From the NCBI RefSeq assembly GCF_005403045.1, contig NZ_BJCL01000021.1, forward strand, positions 17,196 to 81,195: 64,000 nucleotides of DNA, in the 5' to 3' direction. This document shows positions 20,560 to 31,474 of this stretch, piece by piece. Each line of letters starts with the position of its first letter. Position 1 is the first letter of the stretch. The stretch is from Pseudaquabacterium pictum. GTDB lineage: Bacteria > Pseudomonadota > Gammaproteobacteria > Burkholderiales > Burkholderiaceae_C. Both the position numbers and the translations under genes were made by a program. The notes below the pieces were generated by a model. That model was not told the DNA's origin. It worked only from the letters and a program-made list of their open reading frames with translations, and ran no database searches.

Positions 20560-21075
20560 TCAGGCCAGCGCGGCCTTGGCCTGCGCCAGCATGGTGTCGG
20601 CGTCGCTGACTTCGAACTTGCCGGGGCCTTCGACGTTCAGTGTCTTGACCACGCCGTCGACCACCAGCATCGAATAGCGGTTGCTGCGCAGACCCATGCC
20701 GCGGGCCGTCAGGTCCAGCGTCAGGCCGGTGGCCTGGGTGAAGGCGGCGCTGCCGTCGGCCATCATGCGCACCTTGCCGCCGGTCTTCTGGTCACGGCCC
20801 CAGGCGCCCATCACGAAGGCGTCGTTGACGCTGACGCACCAGATCTCGTCGATGCCGGCGGCCTTCAGTGCATCGGCCTGCTGCACATAACCAGGCACAT
20901 GCTTGGCCGAGCAGGTCGGCGTGTAGGCGCCGGGCAGCGCGAAGACGGCGATCTTCTTGCCGGCCGTCTCCTTGGCGATGTCGAAGCTGTTCGGGCCGAG
21001 CGAGCAGCCATTGCCCTCGACCTCGATGAATTCATTGAGCGTGCCTGCGGGCAGCTTGTCGCCAACCTGGATCAT
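20560..21075 (-). CDS. Prx5-type peroxiredoxin
   Basis: Thiol peroxidase of the Prx5 (hybrid/AhpC-TSA) family, 171 residues, reducing hydroperoxides with thioredoxin, glutaredoxin or glutathione. The peroxidatic site is PGAYTPTCSAKHVPGY with Cys55; a second cysteine (Cys80, EIWCVSVNDAFVM) is at the usual Prx5 position, and the active-site Arg is in GLRSNRYSM. Two ATGs occur; the second (21075) is chosen because GAGGAG lies six bases before it, while the first has no spacing. It sits inside the ribosomal-protein block between rpsQ and rplN, in the same orientation, with spacers of 121 and 233 bases, and is not part of the E. coli arrangement. Confidence 0.9.
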   Translation of the reverse strand: MIQVGDKLPAGTLNEFIEVEGNGCSLGPNSFDIAKETAGKKIAVFALPGAYTPTCSAKHVPGYVQQADALKAAGIDEIWCVSVNDAFVMGAWGRDQKTGGKVRMMADGSAAFTQATGLTLDLTARGMGLRSNRYSMLVVDGVVKTLNVEGPGKFEVSDADTMLAQAKAALA

Positions 21076-21165
21076 CTGCATCTCCTCGTGTGGGGTGTCG
21101 AATCGGGACCAGCCATGGAAAACGGCCGGCTGCCAGTATCCCAGCAGTCCGGCCGTCGATGGCCT

Positions 21166-21184
21166 GCGGGGCCGATGGCCCCGC
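21166..21184 (-). other. Strong hairpin after rpsQ
   Basis: A perfect 8-bp stem GCGGGGCC / GGCCCCGC with a 3-base loop lies 12 bases beyond the rpsQ stop. It lacks a following T-run, so it is not a standard terminator; it may stabilise the S10 mRNA 3' end or attenuate read-through into the peroxiredoxin gene. Confidence 0.5.
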
Positions 21185-21196
21185 GGCAGTGCGGGC

Positions 21197-21490
21197 TCAG
21201 ACCAGCCCGGCCTTCTTGATCAGGCGGGTCACCACCCAGGACTTGGTCTTGCTGATCGGCCGGCCTTCGGCGATCTCGACCTCGTCACCCAGGTGGTATT
21301 CACCCTTCTCGTCGTGCGCCTGGTACTTGCGCGACTTGCCGACGATCTTGCCGTAGAGCTCGTGCGTGACACGGCGCTCGACCAGCACGGTGACCGTCTT
21401 GCTGCGCTTGTCGCTGACCACGCGGCCCACCAGGGTGCGCGTGTTCTTGGCGGGGGCGGCCGCGGCGGATTGGACTTGGGCTTCGCTCAC
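21197..21490 (-). CDS. rpsQ: 30S ribosomal protein S17
   Basis: S17, 97 residues, an OB-fold 16S-binding protein. The core [24 protein letters not shown] and [21 protein letters not shown] are conserved; the first ~15 Ala-rich residues extend beyond E. coli S17 (84 residues). Its start overlaps the rpmC stop (ATGA). It is the last gene of the S10 group here. Confidence 0.98.
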   Translation of the reverse strand: MSEAQVQSAAAAPAKNTRTLVGRVVSDKRSKTVTVLVERRVTHELYGKIVGKSRKYQAHDEKGEYHLGDEVEIAEGRPISKTKSWVVTRLIKKAGLV

Positions 21491-21690
21491 TTGGCGGCTC
21501 CCTTCTTCTTCTCGGCCAGGATGGTCTTGGCGCGCGCGATGTCGCGGCGCGTCTGGCCCAGCGTTTGGTGGTTGGCCAGCTGCTGCGTGGCCTTCTGCAT
21601 GCGCAGGCCGAAGTGGACCTTCAGGAGGTCATTGACCTCCTTCTCGAGGCCGGCAACGTCCTTGGCGCGGAGTTCGGATGCTTTGCTCAT
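21487..21690 (-). CDS. rpmC: 50S ribosomal protein L29
   Basis: L29, 67 residues from the ATG at 21690, a two-helix protein at the exit tunnel near the trigger factor/SRP site. [18 protein letters not shown] and [16 protein letters not shown] are the expected antiparallel helices. The open frame extends further upstream, but that part is not L29-like. Confidence 0.97.
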   Translation of the reverse strand: MSKASELRAKDVAGLEKEVNDLLKVHFGLRMQKATQQLANHQTLGQTRRDIARAKTILAEKKKGAAK

Positions 21691-21703
21691 GGTTGCTCCG
21701 TGT

Positions 21704-22120
21704 TCAGGTGCCGACCTGGCGCACAACGAACGTGCAGCGCAGCGGCAGCTTGGCCGCGGCGAGCGTGAACGCCTCGCGGGCCAGGGTCTCGGGCACGCCG
21801 TTCAGTTCGTACAGAACCTTGCCGGGAACGATCTCGGCCACGTAGTACTCGGGGTTGCCCTTGCCGTTGCCCATCCGCACTTCGGCCGGCTTCTGCGAGA
21901 TCGGCTTGTCCGGGAAGATGCGGATGAAGATGCGGCCACCGCGCTTGATGTGACGCGAGATCGCCCGACGTGCGGCTTCGATCTGGCGTGCGGTGATGCG
22001 GCCGCGCTCGGTGGCCTTGAGGCCGAATTCGCCGAAGGAGACATTGGCACCGCGGGTGGCGACACCCGTGTTGCGGCCCTTCTGCTCTTTGCGGTACTTG
22101 CGACGTGCTGGTTGCAGCAT
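21704..22120 (-). CDS. rplP: 50S ribosomal protein L16
   Basis: L16, 138 residues, lining the A-site tRNA elbow and needed for peptidyl transferase activity. [40 protein letters not shown] and [20 protein letters not shown] are diagnostic. It follows rpsC by 13 bases. Confidence 0.99.
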   Translation of the reverse strand: MLQPARRKYRKEQKGRNTGVATRGANVSFGEFGLKATERGRITARQIEAARRAISRHIKRGGRIFIRIFPDKPISQKPAEVRMGNGKGNPEYYVAEIVPGKVLYELNGVPETLAREAFTLAAAKLPLRCTFVVRQVGT

Positions 22121-22133
22121 GGTGTTCTACTCC

Positions 22134-23000
22134 TTAGGCGGCGCCGGTGCCCGGCGCGGGCACCTTGCGCACGCGCTTGGCAGCCGGCTTGCCGTCGGCA
22201 CCCACTTCGGCCGGACGGGCGTCGGCGGGGGCGGCATCGCTGCGCGGGCCACGGTCGGCGCCGGGGCGCGGGCCACGGCGGTCGGGGGCACCCGGGCCAC
22301 CGGGGCGCGGGCCACGGCGGGGGCGACGATCGTCTTCGGGCGTCTCGGTCTTGGCACCGGGCGCGTCACCACGGCCCAGGTTGTCACCGCGGTACACCCA
22401 CACCTTGACGCCGATGACGCCGTAGGTGGTCTTGGCTTCGGAGAAGCCGTAGTCGATGTCGGCACGCAGGGTGTGCAGCGGCACGCGGCCTTCGCGGTAC
22501 CACTCGGTGCGGGCGATCTCGATGCCGTTCAGACGACCGGCGCTCATGATCTTGATGCCCTGGGCACCCAGGCGCATCGCGTTCTGCATCGCGCGCTTCA
22601 TCGCGCGGCGGAACATGATGCGCTTCTCGAGCTGCTGGGTGATTGAGTCGGCGATCAGCTGGGCATCGATTTCGGGCTTGCGCACTTCCTCGATGTTCAC
22701 AGCCACCGGCACCTTCAGGCGCCGGGCCAGTTCGGCCTTCAGGTTCTCGATGTCCTCGCCCTTCTTGCCGATCACCACGCCCGGACGCGCCGAGAAGATG
22801 GTGATGCGGGCGTTCTTGGCGGGGCGCTCGATCAGGATGCGCGAGACGGCTGCGTTCTTGAGCTTCTTCTTCAGGTACTCGCGAACGTCCAGGTCTTCAG
22901 CCAGCATGCCGGCGAAGTTGCGGTTCGACGCGTACCAGCGCGAAGCCCAGGCACGGGTGACTGACAGGCGGAAGCCGGTCGGGTGGATCTTCTGTCCCAT
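22134..23000 (-). CDS. rpsC: 30S ribosomal protein S3 with long C-terminal extension
   Basis: S3, 288 residues against 233 in E. coli, forming the mRNA entry channel with S4 and S5. The start [20 protein letters not shown], the KH domain (about 39-107, with [13 protein letters not shown]) and the C-terminal core ([33 protein letters not shown]) are intact. After about residue 213 comes a low-complexity tail rich in Arg, Pro, Gly and Asp ([20 protein letters not shown], then Ala/Lys-rich). Such tails occur in other betaproteobacteria, but this one is long. Confidence 0.98.
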   Translation of the reverse strand: MGQKIHPTGFRLSVTRAWASRWYASNRNFAGMLAEDLDVREYLKKKLKNAAVSRILIERPAKNARITIFSARPGVVIGKKGEDIENLKAELARRLKVPVAVNIEEVRKPEIDAQLIADSITQQLEKRIMFRRAMKRAMQNAMRLGAQGIKIMSAGRLNGIEIARTEWYREGRVPLHTLRADIDYGFSEAKTTYGVIGVKVWVYRGDNLGRGDAPGAKTETPEDDRRPRRGPRPGGPGAPDRRGPRPGADRGPRSDAAPADARPAEVGADGKPAAKRVRKVPAPGTGAA

Positions 23001-23015
23001 GGTCTTCCCTTTGCG

Positions 23016-23345
23016 TCAGTTGCCAACCGTCACATAGATGTGACAGGTGGGTTTGCTGATGCGGTTGCCGCGGCCCTTGGCGCGCGCCGAGAAGCGCTTC
23101 AGCGTCGAGCCCTGTTCGATGTAGATCGAGGTGATCTTCAGCTCGTCGATGTCGGCGCCGTCGTTGTGCTCGGCGTTCGCGATTGCGGACTCGAGCGCCT
23201 TCTTGACGATGCCGGCAGCCTTCTTCTGGGTGAAGGCCAGGATGTTGAGCGCCTGGTCAACCCGCTTGCCGCGGACCAGGTCGGCCACCAGCCGGCCCTT
23301 GTCGGCCGACAGGCGGACACCGCGCACGATTGCTTTGGTTTCCAT
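23016..23345 (-). CDS. rplV: 50S ribosomal protein L22
   Basis: L22, 109 residues. Its beta-hairpin ([18 protein letters not shown] region, about 85-105) reaches the exit-tunnel constriction where macrolides and stalling peptides act; no obvious resistance-type deletion is visible. The N-terminal core [20 protein letters not shown] is conserved. It lies 4 bases after rpsS. Confidence 0.98.
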   Translation of the reverse strand: METKAIVRGVRLSADKGRLVADLVRGKRVDQALNILAFTQKKAAGIVKKALESAIANAEHNDGADIDELKITSIYIEQGSTLKRFSARAKGRGNRISKPTCHIYVTVGN

Positions 23346-23349
23346 CGCC

Positions 23350-23625
23350 TTACCTCTTGGCCTTCTTGTCCGCGGGGTGGCCCTTGAACGTGCGGGTCAT
23401 CGCGAACTCGCCGAGCTTGTGGCCGACCATCTGGTCGGTCACGTATACGGGAATGTGCTGCTTGCCGTTGTGCACGGCGATCGTCAGACCGATGAAGTCC
23501 GGCAGGATCGTCGAGCGACGCGACCAGGTCTTGATCGGCTTCTTGTCCTTGCCAGCCACAGCCTTGTCGGCCTTGGCTTGCAGGTGGTGGTCCACGAAGG
23601 GACCCTTCTTGAGTGAGCGTGCCAT
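23350..23625 (-). CDS. rpsS: 30S ribosomal protein S19
   Basis: S19, 91 residues, a head protein near the A-site finger bridge. It starts [18 protein letters not shown]; the core [20 protein letters not shown] and [20 protein letters not shown] is diagnostic. It follows rplB by 9 bases. Confidence 0.99.
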   Translation of the reverse strand: MARSLKKGPFVDHHLQAKADKAVAGKDKKPIKTWSRRSTILPDFIGLTIAVHNGKQHIPVYVTDQMVGHKLGEFAMTRTFKGHPADKKAKR

Positions 23626-23634
23626 GGCGGACCC

Positions 23635-24459
23635 TTACTTCTTGCGACGCGAGACGATCATGCCTTGCGTGCGCTTGTTGCTGCGAGTGCGGTAGCCCTT
23701 GGTCAGCGTGTTCCACGGCGACACCTGAGCCTGACCCTCGCCGGTCTTGCCCTCACCACCACCGTGCGGGTGGTCCACCGGGTTCATGGCGGTACCACGC
23801 ACGGTCGGGCGGATGCCCTTCCAGCGGATGGCACCAGCCTTGCCGTACTGGCGCAGGTTGTGCTCTTCGTTCGACACCTCGCCGATGGTGGCGCGGCAGT
23901 CGATGTGGATCTTGCGCACTTCGCCCGAGCGCAGCCGCACCTGGGCGTAGATGCCTTCGCGGGCCATCAGCGTCACCGAGGTACCGGCCGAACGCGCGAT
24001 CTGCGCACCCTTGCCAGGCGCCATCTCCACGCAGTGGATGGTGGAGCCGACCGGGATGTTGCGGATCGGCAGCGTGTTGCCAGCCTTGATCGGCGCCTCG
24101 GCACCGCTCAGCAGCTTGGCACCGACTTCCAGACCACGCGGGGCGATGATGTAGCGGCGCTCACCGTCGGCATACACCACCAGGGCGATGTGGGCCGTGC
24201 GGTTCGGGTCGTACTCGATGCGCTCCACCTTGGCCGGAATGCCGTCCTTGTTGCGCACGAAGTCGACCACGCGGTAGTGGTGCTTGTGACCACCGCCCTT
24301 GTGGCGAACCGTGATGTGGCCGTTGTTGTTGCGGCCGGAATTCTGCTTCTGGGGCTCGAGCAGCGAAGCCTCGGGCGCGCCCTTGTGCAGGTGCTTGTGC
24401 ACCACCTTGACCACGGCACGGCGGCCGGGCGAAGTGGGTTTGACTTTGACGACGGCCAT
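23635..24459 (-). CDS. rplB: 50S ribosomal protein L2
   Basis: L2, 274 residues, essential for subunit association and peptidyl transferase centre integrity. [20 protein letters not shown], the SH3-like domain with [12 protein letters not shown], and the near-invariant C-terminal [21 protein letters not shown] with the functionally important histidine are all present. It follows rplW by 3 bases. Confidence 0.99.
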   Translation of the reverse strand: MAVVKVKPTSPGRRAVVKVVHKHLHKGAPEASLLEPQKQNSGRNNNGHITVRHKGGGHKHHYRVVDFVRNKDGIPAKVERIEYDPNRTAHIALVVYADGERRYIIAPRGLEVGAKLLSGAEAPIKAGNTLPIRNIPVGSTIHCVEMAPGKGAQIARSAGTSVTLMAREGIYAQVRLRSGEVRKIHIDCRATIGEVSNEEHNLRQYGKAGAIRWKGIRPTVRGTAMNPVDHPHGGGEGKTGEGQAQVSPWNTLTKGYRTRSNKRTQGMIVSRRKK

Positions 24460-24462
24460 GAT

Positions 24463-24789
24463 TTACGCGGCCTCCCCGGAGAAGTTGAGCTCCTGGCCCG
24501 GCTTCAACGACACGTACGCCTTTTTGGCGTGGTCGCGTCGGCCGATGCGACCACCGAAGCGCTTGGTCTTGCCCTTCTGGTTGATGACCGTCACGCCCTG
24601 CACCTCGACCTTGAACAGCAGTTCGACTGCCGCCTTGATCTCAGGCTTGGTGGCGTCACGCAGCACCTTGAACATCACCTGGTTGTGCTTCTCGGCCACG
24701 CTCGTGGCCTTCTCGGACACGATCGGCGCGAGCAGCACCTGGGCCAGGCGACCCTCGTTGAACTTCAGGTTCATTGCACCGTGGCTCAT
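24463..24789 (-). CDS. rplW: 50S ribosomal protein L23
   Basis: L23, 108 residues, the exit-tunnel docking site for trigger factor and [23 protein letters not shown] and [20 protein letters not shown] are conserved. The MSHG start at 24789 overlaps the rplD stop (ATGA); an alternative ATG lies five codons later (MNLKFNEG). Confidence 0.98.
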   Translation of the reverse strand: MSHGAMNLKFNEGRLAQVLLAPIVSEKATSVAEKHNQVMFKVLRDATKPEIKAAVELLFKVEVQGVTVINQKGKTKRFGGRIGRRDHAKKAYVSLKPGQELNFSGEAA

Positions 24790-25406
24790 GCGAACATCTC
24801 CTTGAGCTGCTCGATCGCGGCCTTGGTCACCAGCACCTTCTTGTAGAAGACGAGGGACAGGGGGTCGGCGTAGCGCGGCTCGATGACCAGCACGTTCGGC
24901 AGGTTGCGCGAGGCCAGCGCCAGGTTCTCGTCGACGGTGTCGGCGATCACCAGCACCGATTCCAGGCCCATGGCCTTGAACTTGGCGGCCAGCAGCTTGG
25001 TCTTGGGCGCGTCGACCGAGATGGAATCCACCACCGCCAGACGGCCGTCACGGGCCAGCTGCGACAGGATGGCGGCCATGCCGGCGCGGTACATCTTCTT
25101 GTTGACTTTGTGCGAGAAGTTCTCGTCGGCCATGTTCGGGAAGGTGCGACCACCCCCACGCCACAGCGGCGACGAGGTGCTGCCAGCACGTGCGCGGCCG
25201 GTGCCCTTCTGGCGCCACGGCTTCTTGGTGCTGTGCTTCACCGCTTCGCGGTTCTTCTGGGCGCGGGTGCCTTGGCGGGCGTTGGCCTGGTAGGCCACAA
25301 CCACCTGGTGCACCAGGGCTTCGTTGTAGTCACGCGCGAACACGGTGTCCGGCGCGTCGACCTTGGACGTTGCCTGGCCCTGATCGTTCAGGAGCTCGAG
25401 CTGCAT
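24786..25406 (-). CDS. rplD: 50S ribosomal protein L4
   Basis: L4, 206 residues, in E. coli the autogenous regulator of the S10 operon. The tunnel-reaching loop [20 protein letters not shown] (about 63-83) and [20 protein letters not shown] are conserved. I take the ATG at 25406, which shares one base with the rplC stop (TGATG); a GTG one codon earlier is the alternative. No erythromycin-type change is obvious in the loop. Confidence 0.97.
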   Translation of the reverse strand: MQLELLNDQGQATSKVDAPDTVFARDYNEALVHQVVVAYQANARQGTRAQKNREAVKHSTKKPWRQKGTGRARAGSTSSPLWRGGGRTFPNMADENFSHKVNKKMYRAGMAAILSQLARDGRLAVVDSISVDAPKTKLLAAKFKAMGLESVLVIADTVDENLALASRNLPNVLVIEPRYADPLSLVFYKKVLVTKAAIEQLKEMFA

Positions 25407-26086
25407 CACTGGGCTCCCTTCTTGGCCTTGACCTTGATCGCGGGGCGCACGGTCACGAAACCGCTCTTGGCGCCCGGCACCGCGCCACGCACCAGCAGCA
25501 GCTGGCGGGCTTCGTCGATGCGCACGATGTCCAGGTTCTGCACCGAGACCGTCACGTCACCCAGGTGACCCGACATCTTCTTGCCCGGGAACACGCGGCC
25601 CGGATCCTGCGCCATCGAGATCGAGCCCGGCACGTTGTGCGAACGGCTGTTGCCGTGCGATGCGCGCTGCGAGCCGAAGTTGTGGCGCTTGATCGTGCCC
25701 GTGAAGCCCTTGCCGATCGACGTGCCCTGCACATCGACAGCCTGGCCCACGGCAAACAGCGTGACGGGCACGGTGGCGCCCGGCGCGTACTGGCCGACCA
25801 CATCGGCGGGCACGCGGAACTCTTGCAGGATTTCACCGGCTTCCACACCCGCCTTGGCGAGGTGGCCGGCTGCCGGCTTGGTCACGCGCGATGCCTTGCG
25901 CGAACCGAACGCCACTTGCAGGGCGTTGTAGCCGTCGGTCTGCTCGGTCTTGACCTGGGTGACGCGGTTGTTCGACACGTCGAGCACCGTCACGGGAACG
26001 GCGTCGCCGTCGTCCGTGAAGATGCGCATCATGCCGACCTTGCGGCCCAGCAAACCGAGGCGATAGCTGTTGGCAGCTGTCGTCAT
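25406..26086 (-). CDS. rplC: 50S ribosomal protein L3
   Basis: L3, 226 residues, with a long loop reaching the peptidyl transferase centre. The start is the ATG at 26086 ([20 protein letters not shown]), which has GGAGAAG upstream. The loop region [20 protein letters not shown] (about 140-160) is intact, including the Gln in GSQRASHG that is often methylated. The 204-base gap to rpsJ holds a candidate promoter, so L3 may start a secondary transcript. Confidence 0.98.
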   Translation of the reverse strand: MTTAANSYRLGLLGRKVGMMRIFTDDGDAVPVTVLDVSNNRVTQVKTEQTDGYNALQVAFGSRKASRVTKPAAGHLAKAGVEAGEILQEFRVPADVVGQYAPGATVPVTLFAVGQAVDVQGTSIGKGFTGTIKRHNFGSQRASHGNSRSHNVPGSISMAQDPGRVFPGKKMSGHLGDVTVSVQNLDIVRIDEARQLLLVRGAVPGAKSGFVTVRPAIKVKAKKGAQ

Positions 26087-26249
26087 GGCTCTTCTCCAGC
26101 CCCCACTGAAAGGGGCCTTTGTTTCAAACACCCGACATCGATTGGCCGGGGGTGACTGTGTCGGGGCTGCGGGTCAGATCCTGGAACCTGCCTGCCGCCT
26201 CACGACATCGCGGCCGACCTGTTGCCAGGCAAGCCGCGAAAAGCCTGCG

Positions 26250-26280
26250 AGTATACCCCGAACAGGAGCACACCACGCAA
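26250..26280 (-). promoter_or_regulatory. Candidate promoter upstream of rplC
   Basis: On the minus strand TATACT (-10, 26250-26255) is preceded by GGGG, and TTGCGT (-35, 26275-26280) lies 19 bases upstream, slightly long. It is in the unusually wide 204-base rpsJ-rplC gap, leaving a leader of about 155 bases. The S10 leader of E. coli lies upstream of rpsJ instead, so this position is different. Confidence 0.5.
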
Positions 26281-26290
26281 GGCGAACTGC

Positions 26291-26602
26291 TTACTGCAGC
26301 TTGATCTCGACGTCCACGCCAGCCGGCAGGTCCAGCTTCATCAGCGCGTCGACGGTCTTGTCGGTGGGGTCGACGATGTCCATCAGGCGCTGGTGGGTGC
26401 GGATCTCGAACTGGTCGCGGCTGGTCTTGTTGACGTGCGGCGAGCGCAGGATGTCGAAACGCTGCATGCGGGTGGGCAGCGGCACGGGGCCACGCACGAT
26501 GGCGCCGGTGCGCTTGGCGGTGTCGACGATCTCCAGCGCCGATTGGTCGATCAGCTTGTAGTCGAAGGCCTTCAGGCGGATGCGGATCTTTTGCTTTGAC
26601 AT
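26291..26602 (-). CDS. rpsJ: 30S ribosomal protein S10 / NusE
   Basis: S10, 103 residues, also the antitermination factor NusE that pairs with NusB and NusG. It starts [20 protein letters not shown] at 26602; the loop [20 protein letters not shown], which reaches into the 30S head, is conserved. It lies 71 bases downstream of tufA in an uninterrupted str-S10 arrangement. Confidence 0.99.
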   Translation of the reverse strand: MSKQKIRIRLKAFDYKLIDQSALEIVDTAKRTGAIVRGPVPLPTRMQRFDILRSPHVNKTSRDQFEIRTHQRLMDIVDPTDKTVDALMKLDLPAGVDVEIKLQ

Positions 26603-26673
26603 GACTTGTCCTTGGTAAAGAGCGATGAATCCGGGGCAGGCCGAAGCCCGCAACCCGGCAAGTCATGCAAAAG

Positions 26674-27864
<1,191 letters not shown>

Positions 27865-27992
27865 GTCAATCTCCGTCTTGAAAAGAGCGTTGCCCGTGGA
27901 TGTTTAAGGTTTCCGGCGCGCGGTCTGCCACGGGCAGCAGACCCACCGGGATCATGGTGTGACCCCGGGCGCCGAAGACCGGCTTGTATTGC

Positions 27993-30095
27993 TTACTTGG
28001 CGCGCGAGGTGATGATCGCGTCGGCCACGTTCTTCGGAGCTTCAGCGTAGTGCTTGAACTCCATCGTGTACGTGGCACGGCCCTGGCTCATCGAGCGCAG
28101 CGTGGTCGAGTAGCCGAACATCTCCGACAGCGGCACCTCGGCCTTGATGACTTTGCCACCGCCGCGCATGTCGTCCATGCCCTGCACCATGCCGCGGCGG
28201 CTGGACAGGTCGCCCATCACCGAGCCGGCGTAGTCTTCCGGCGTCTCCACCTCGACGGCCATCATCGGCTCCAGGATCACGGGCGAAGCCTTGCGGCAGC
28301 CGTCCTTGAAGCCGATGGACGCGGCCATCTTGAAGGCGTTTTCGTTCGAGTCCACTTCGTGGTACGAACCGAAGGTCAGGGTGACCTTCACGTCCACCAC
28401 CGGGAAGCCGGCCAGCACGCCATTGGGCAGCGTGTCGATCAGGCCCTTCTCGACCGCAGGAATGAATTCACGCGGCACCACGCCACCCTTGATGGCGTCG
28501 ACGAACTCGAAGCCCTTGCCCGGCTCCTGCGGCTCGATCTTCAGCACGACGTGGCCGTACTGGCCCTTGCCGCCCGACTGGCGCACGAACTTGCCTTCGA
28601 CGTCCGAGATCGCCTTGCGGATGGTCTCGCGGTAGGCCACCTGCGGCTTGCCGACGTTGGCTTCCACGCCGAACTCGCGCTTCATGCGGTCGACGATGAT
28701 TTCCAGGTGCAGCTCGCCCATGCCGGAGATGATGGTCTGGCCCGATTCCTCGTCGGTGCGCAGGCGGAACGACGGATCCTCGGCAGCCAGACGGCCCAGC
28801 GCGATGCCCATCTTTTCCTGGTCGGCCTTGGTCTTGGGCTCGACAGCCTGCGAGATCACCGGCTCGGGGAACACCATGCGCTCCAGCGTCACGACCGATT
28901 CCGGATCGCACAGGGTCTCACCCGTGGTCACGTCCTTCAGGCCCACGCAGGCGGCGATGTCGCCGGCCAGAATTTCCTTGATTTCCTCACGCTGGTTGGC
29001 GTGCATCTGCAGGATCCGGCCGATGCGCTCCTTCTTGCCGCGGATCGGGTTGTAGACCGAGTCGCCCGACTTCAGCACGCCCGAGTACACGCGCACGAAC
29101 GTCAGCTGGCCGACATACGGGTCGGTCATCAGCTTGAACGCCAGGGCGGCGAACTTCTCGCTGTCGTCGGCCTTGCGGAAGACTTCCTTCTCGTCCTCGT
29201 CGGTGCCACGCACCGGGGGGATGTCGATCGGCGAGGGCATGAACTCGATCACGGCGTCCAGCATGCGCTGCACACCCTTGTTCTTGAACGCGGTGCCGCA
29301 CAGCATCGGCTGGATCTCGCTGGCGATGGTGCGCGTGCGCAGGCCGAACTTGATCTCGTCCTCGGTCAGCTCACCCGTCTCCAGGTACTTGTTCATCAGC
29401 TCTTCGGTGGCTTCGGCGGCAGCCTCGACCATGCCCTCACGCCACTTCTCGCACTCGGCCTGCAGATCGGCGGGAATCTCCTCGTAGCTGAACTTCATGC
29501 CCTGCGAGGCCTCGTCCCAGAAGATGGCCTTCATCTTCAGCAGATCGACCACGCCCTTGAAGTTTTCTTCAGCGCCGATCGGCACCACGATGGGCACCGG
29601 GTTGGCCTTCAGGCGCGTCTTCATCTGGTCGACGACCTTGAAGAAGTTGGCGCCGGTGCGGTCCATCTTGTTGACGAAGGCCAGACGCGGCACCTTGTAC
29701 TTGGTGGCCTGGCGCCACACCGTCTCGCTCTGCGGCTGCACGCCACCCACAGCGCAATACACCATGCAGGCGCCATCGAGCACGCGCATCGAACGCTCCA
29801 CCTCGATGGTGAAGTCGACGTGCCCGGGGGTGTCGATGATGTTGATGCGGTGCTCGGGGAAGTTCATCTCCATCCCCTTCCAGAAGCAGGTGGTGGCCGC
29901 CGAGGTGATGGTGATGCCCCGCTCCTGCTCCTGCTCCATCCAGTCCATCGTTGCGGCGCCGTCATGCACCTCACCGATCTTGTGGTTCACACCGGTGTAG
30001 AACAGGATGCGTTCCGTGGTGGTGGTCTTGCCGGCATCGATGTGCGCGGAAATGCCAATGTTGCGGTAGCGCTCGATCGGGGTCTTGCGGGCCAT
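27993..30095 (-). CDS. fusA: Elongation factor G
   Basis: EF-G, 700 residues, the translocation and ribosome-recycling GTPase. G1 [16 protein letters not shown]3 DTPGHVDF and G4 [10 protein letters not shown] are in domain I; domain IV has the [15 protein letters not shown] region and its tip loop [20 protein letters not shown]. The usual betaproteobacterial length is matched. It lies between rpsG (81 bases) and tufA (128 bases). No fusidic-acid-type change can be judged by eye. Confidence 0.99.
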   Translation of the reverse strand: MARKTPIERYRNIGISAHIDAGKTTTTERILFYTGVNHKIGEVHDGAATMDWMEQEQERGITITSAATTCFWKGMEMNFPEHRINIIDTPGHVDFTIEVERSMRVLDGACMVYCAVGGVQPQSETVWRQATKYKVPRLAFVNKMDRTGANFFKVVDQMKTRLKANPVPIVVPIGAEENFKGVVDLLKMKAIFWDEASQGMKFSYEEIPADLQAECEKWREGMVEAAAEATEELMNKYLETGELTEDEIKFGLRTRTIASEIQPMLCGTAFKNKGVQRMLDAVIEFMPSPIDIPPVRGTDEDEKEVFRKADDSEKFAALAFKLMTDPYVGQLTFVRVYSGVLKSGDSVYNPIRGKKERIGRILQMHANQREEIKEILAGDIAACVGLKDVTTGETLCDPESVVTLERMVFPEPVISQAVEPKTKADQEKMGIALGRLAAEDPSFRLRTDEESGQTIISGMGELHLEIIVDRMKREFGVEANVGKPQVAYRETIRKAISDVEGKFVRQSGGKGQYGHVVLKIEPQEPGKGFEFVDAIKGGVVPREFIPAVEKGLIDTLPNGVLAGFPVVDVKVTLTFGSYHEVDSNENAFKMAASIGFKDGCRKASPVILEPMMAVEVETPEDYAGSVMGDLSSRRGMVQGMDDMRGGGKVIKAEVPLSEMFGYSTTLRSMSQGRATYTMEFKHYAEAPKNVADAIITSRAK

Positions 30096-30176
30096 GGTGT
30101 CACTCCAAATACAGGGGCCGCCCTCGGGTCAGTACTAACCCGGGTGGGGCGGCCGAGAGGCTTGAGGGGGAAAGGC

Positions 30177-30647
30177 TTAGAAGCGGAAGTGCGAGAACGC
30201 CTTGTTGGCTTCGGCCATGCGGTGCACTTCGTCGCGCTTCTTCATCGCGCCGCCACGGCCTTCGCTGGCCTCCAGCAGCTCGTTGGCCAGGCGGGCGGCC
30301 ATCGACTTCTCGCCGCGCTTGCGGGCTGATTCCTTCAGCCAGCGCATGGCCAGGGCCATCCGGCGGACGGGGCGAACTTCCACGGGAACTTGGTAGTTCG
30401 CACCGCCCACGCGGCGGGACTTGACCTCGACCATCGGCTTGATGTTGTTGATGGCGACCATGAAGATCTCCAGCGGGTCCTTGCCGGCCTTCTTCTCGAC
30501 CTGCTCGAGCGCACCATAGATGATGCGCTCGGCGACGGCCTTCTTGCCCGACTCCATGATCACGTTCATGAACTTGGACAGATCAACCGAGCCGAACTTC
30601 GGATCCGGGAGGATGTCCCGCTTCGGTACTTCGCGACGACGTGGCAT
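30177..30647 (-). CDS. rpsG: 30S ribosomal protein S7
   Basis: S7, 156 residues, nucleates head assembly; in E. coli it represses its own operon by binding the rpsL-rpsG spacer. [20 protein letters not shown] and [20 protein letters not shown] are diagnostic, and the C-terminal helix ends FSHFRF. The 201-base spacer upstream carries a hairpin (30711-30734). Confidence 0.99.
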   Translation of the reverse strand: MPRRREVPKRDILPDPKFGSVDLSKFMNVIMESGKKAVAERIIYGALEQVEKKAGKDPLEIFMVAINNIKPMVEVKSRRVGGANYQVPVEVRPVRRMALAMRWLKESARKRGEKSMAARLANELLEASEGRGGAMKKRDEVHRMAEANKAFSHFRF

Positions 30648-30710
30648 GTCAATTCCTTTGTCTGCTTCAGCGGGTGACCGGGCGACCGACTGGCCTTCTT
30701 GCCCGCACCG

Positions 30711-30734
30711 GAGGGATCACGCAACAGATCCCTC
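30711..30734 (-). other. Hairpin in the rpsL-rpsG spacer
   Basis: A perfect 8-bp inverted repeat GAGGGATC / GATCCCTC with an 8-base loop lies in the 201-base spacer. The position corresponds to where S7 binds its own mRNA in E. coli; the function here is inferred. The spacer also contains a short open frame ending MLSGKRKSAAE with no clear start. Confidence 0.45.
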
Positions 30735-30848
30735 GCTTACTCGGCCGCGCTCTTGCGCTTGCCGCTCAACATCACTGCAACAGCCTTGCGGCCGATGGTG
30801 ACAACCAGTTGAAAGACCCGACTCGGGCCCCTCGATTCAAAAGACCGA

Positions 30849-31226
30849 TCAGGCCTTCTTCGGACGCTTCGCGCCGTACTTCGACCGCGACTGCTTGCGG
30901 TCCTTGACGCCCTGCAGGTCCAGCGAACCGCGCACGATGTGGTAACGCACGCCGGGCAGGTCTTTCACCCGGCCGCCGCGCACCAGCACCACGCTGTGCT
31001 CCTGCAGGTTGTGGCCTTCGCCACCGATGTACGAGATGACCTCGAAGCCGTTGGTCAGGCGCACTTTGGCGACCTTCCGCAGGGCCGAGTTCGGCTTCTT
31101 CGGGGTGGTGGTGTACACGCGGGTGCACACGCCCCGGCGCTGCGGGCAGTTCTGCATCGCAGGCGACTTGCTCTTGACAGCCTCGACCTCACGGCCATGG
31201 CGCACGAGCTGATTGATGGTTGGCAT
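30849..31226 (-). CDS. rpsL: 30S ribosomal protein S12
   Basis: S12, 125 residues, a decoding-centre protein. It starts at ATG 31226 ([20 protein letters not shown]). The streptomycin-relevant segment [13 protein letters not shown] keeps the wild-type Lys at position 43, and [12 protein letters not shown] keeps the second Lys, so no resistance change is seen. It is the first gene of the str operon, behind the promoter at 31397-31425. Confidence 0.99.
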   Translation of the reverse strand: MPTINQLVRHGREVEAVKSKSPAMQNCPQRRGVCTRVYTTTPKKPNSALRKVAKVRLTNGFEVISYIGGEGHNLQEHSVVLVRGGRVKDLPGVRYHIVRGSLDLQGVKDRKQSRSKYGAKRPKKA

Positions 31227-31396
31227 AGGTAACTTGTTCCCGTTTGAAGTCACGTCATTCCGGCCGCTGCGCGCATTGGTCGGAAAACACAAACGGCGCC
31301 GAGCCCCGCGAATGCTGCGGGCCACGACGCCAAGAGGTCTTCCGTTCAACGGTTCACCCAACGATGCGGGTGATGCAATTTGCCGAAAAGCCCTCG

Positions 31397-31425
31397 ATTA
31401 TAGTCAAACGCCCCTTCGACAGCAA
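31397..31425 (-). promoter_or_regulatory. Promoter of the str operon (rpsL)
   Basis: Minus-strand perfect -10 TATAAT (31397-31402), 17-base spacer, weak -35 TTGCTG (31420-31425). It gives a leader of about 160 bases before rpsL. It lies in the 248-base divergent gap shared with the PIN-domain gene on the other strand. Confidence 0.78.
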
Positions 31426-31474
31426 GTCAGCCGTGGGTTGTGCCTTCACAGGCGGCCGCAGACAACGCCTTTCC

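Noticed and set aside
21076..21081. First ATG of the peroxiredoxin gene as start
   Set aside because: It directly abuts the GAGGAG sequence with no spacing; the second ATG is six bases away.
21166..21184. Intrinsic terminator after rpsQ
   Set aside because: The stem is perfect but is followed by AGGCC rather than a T-run, so it is listed only as a hairpin.
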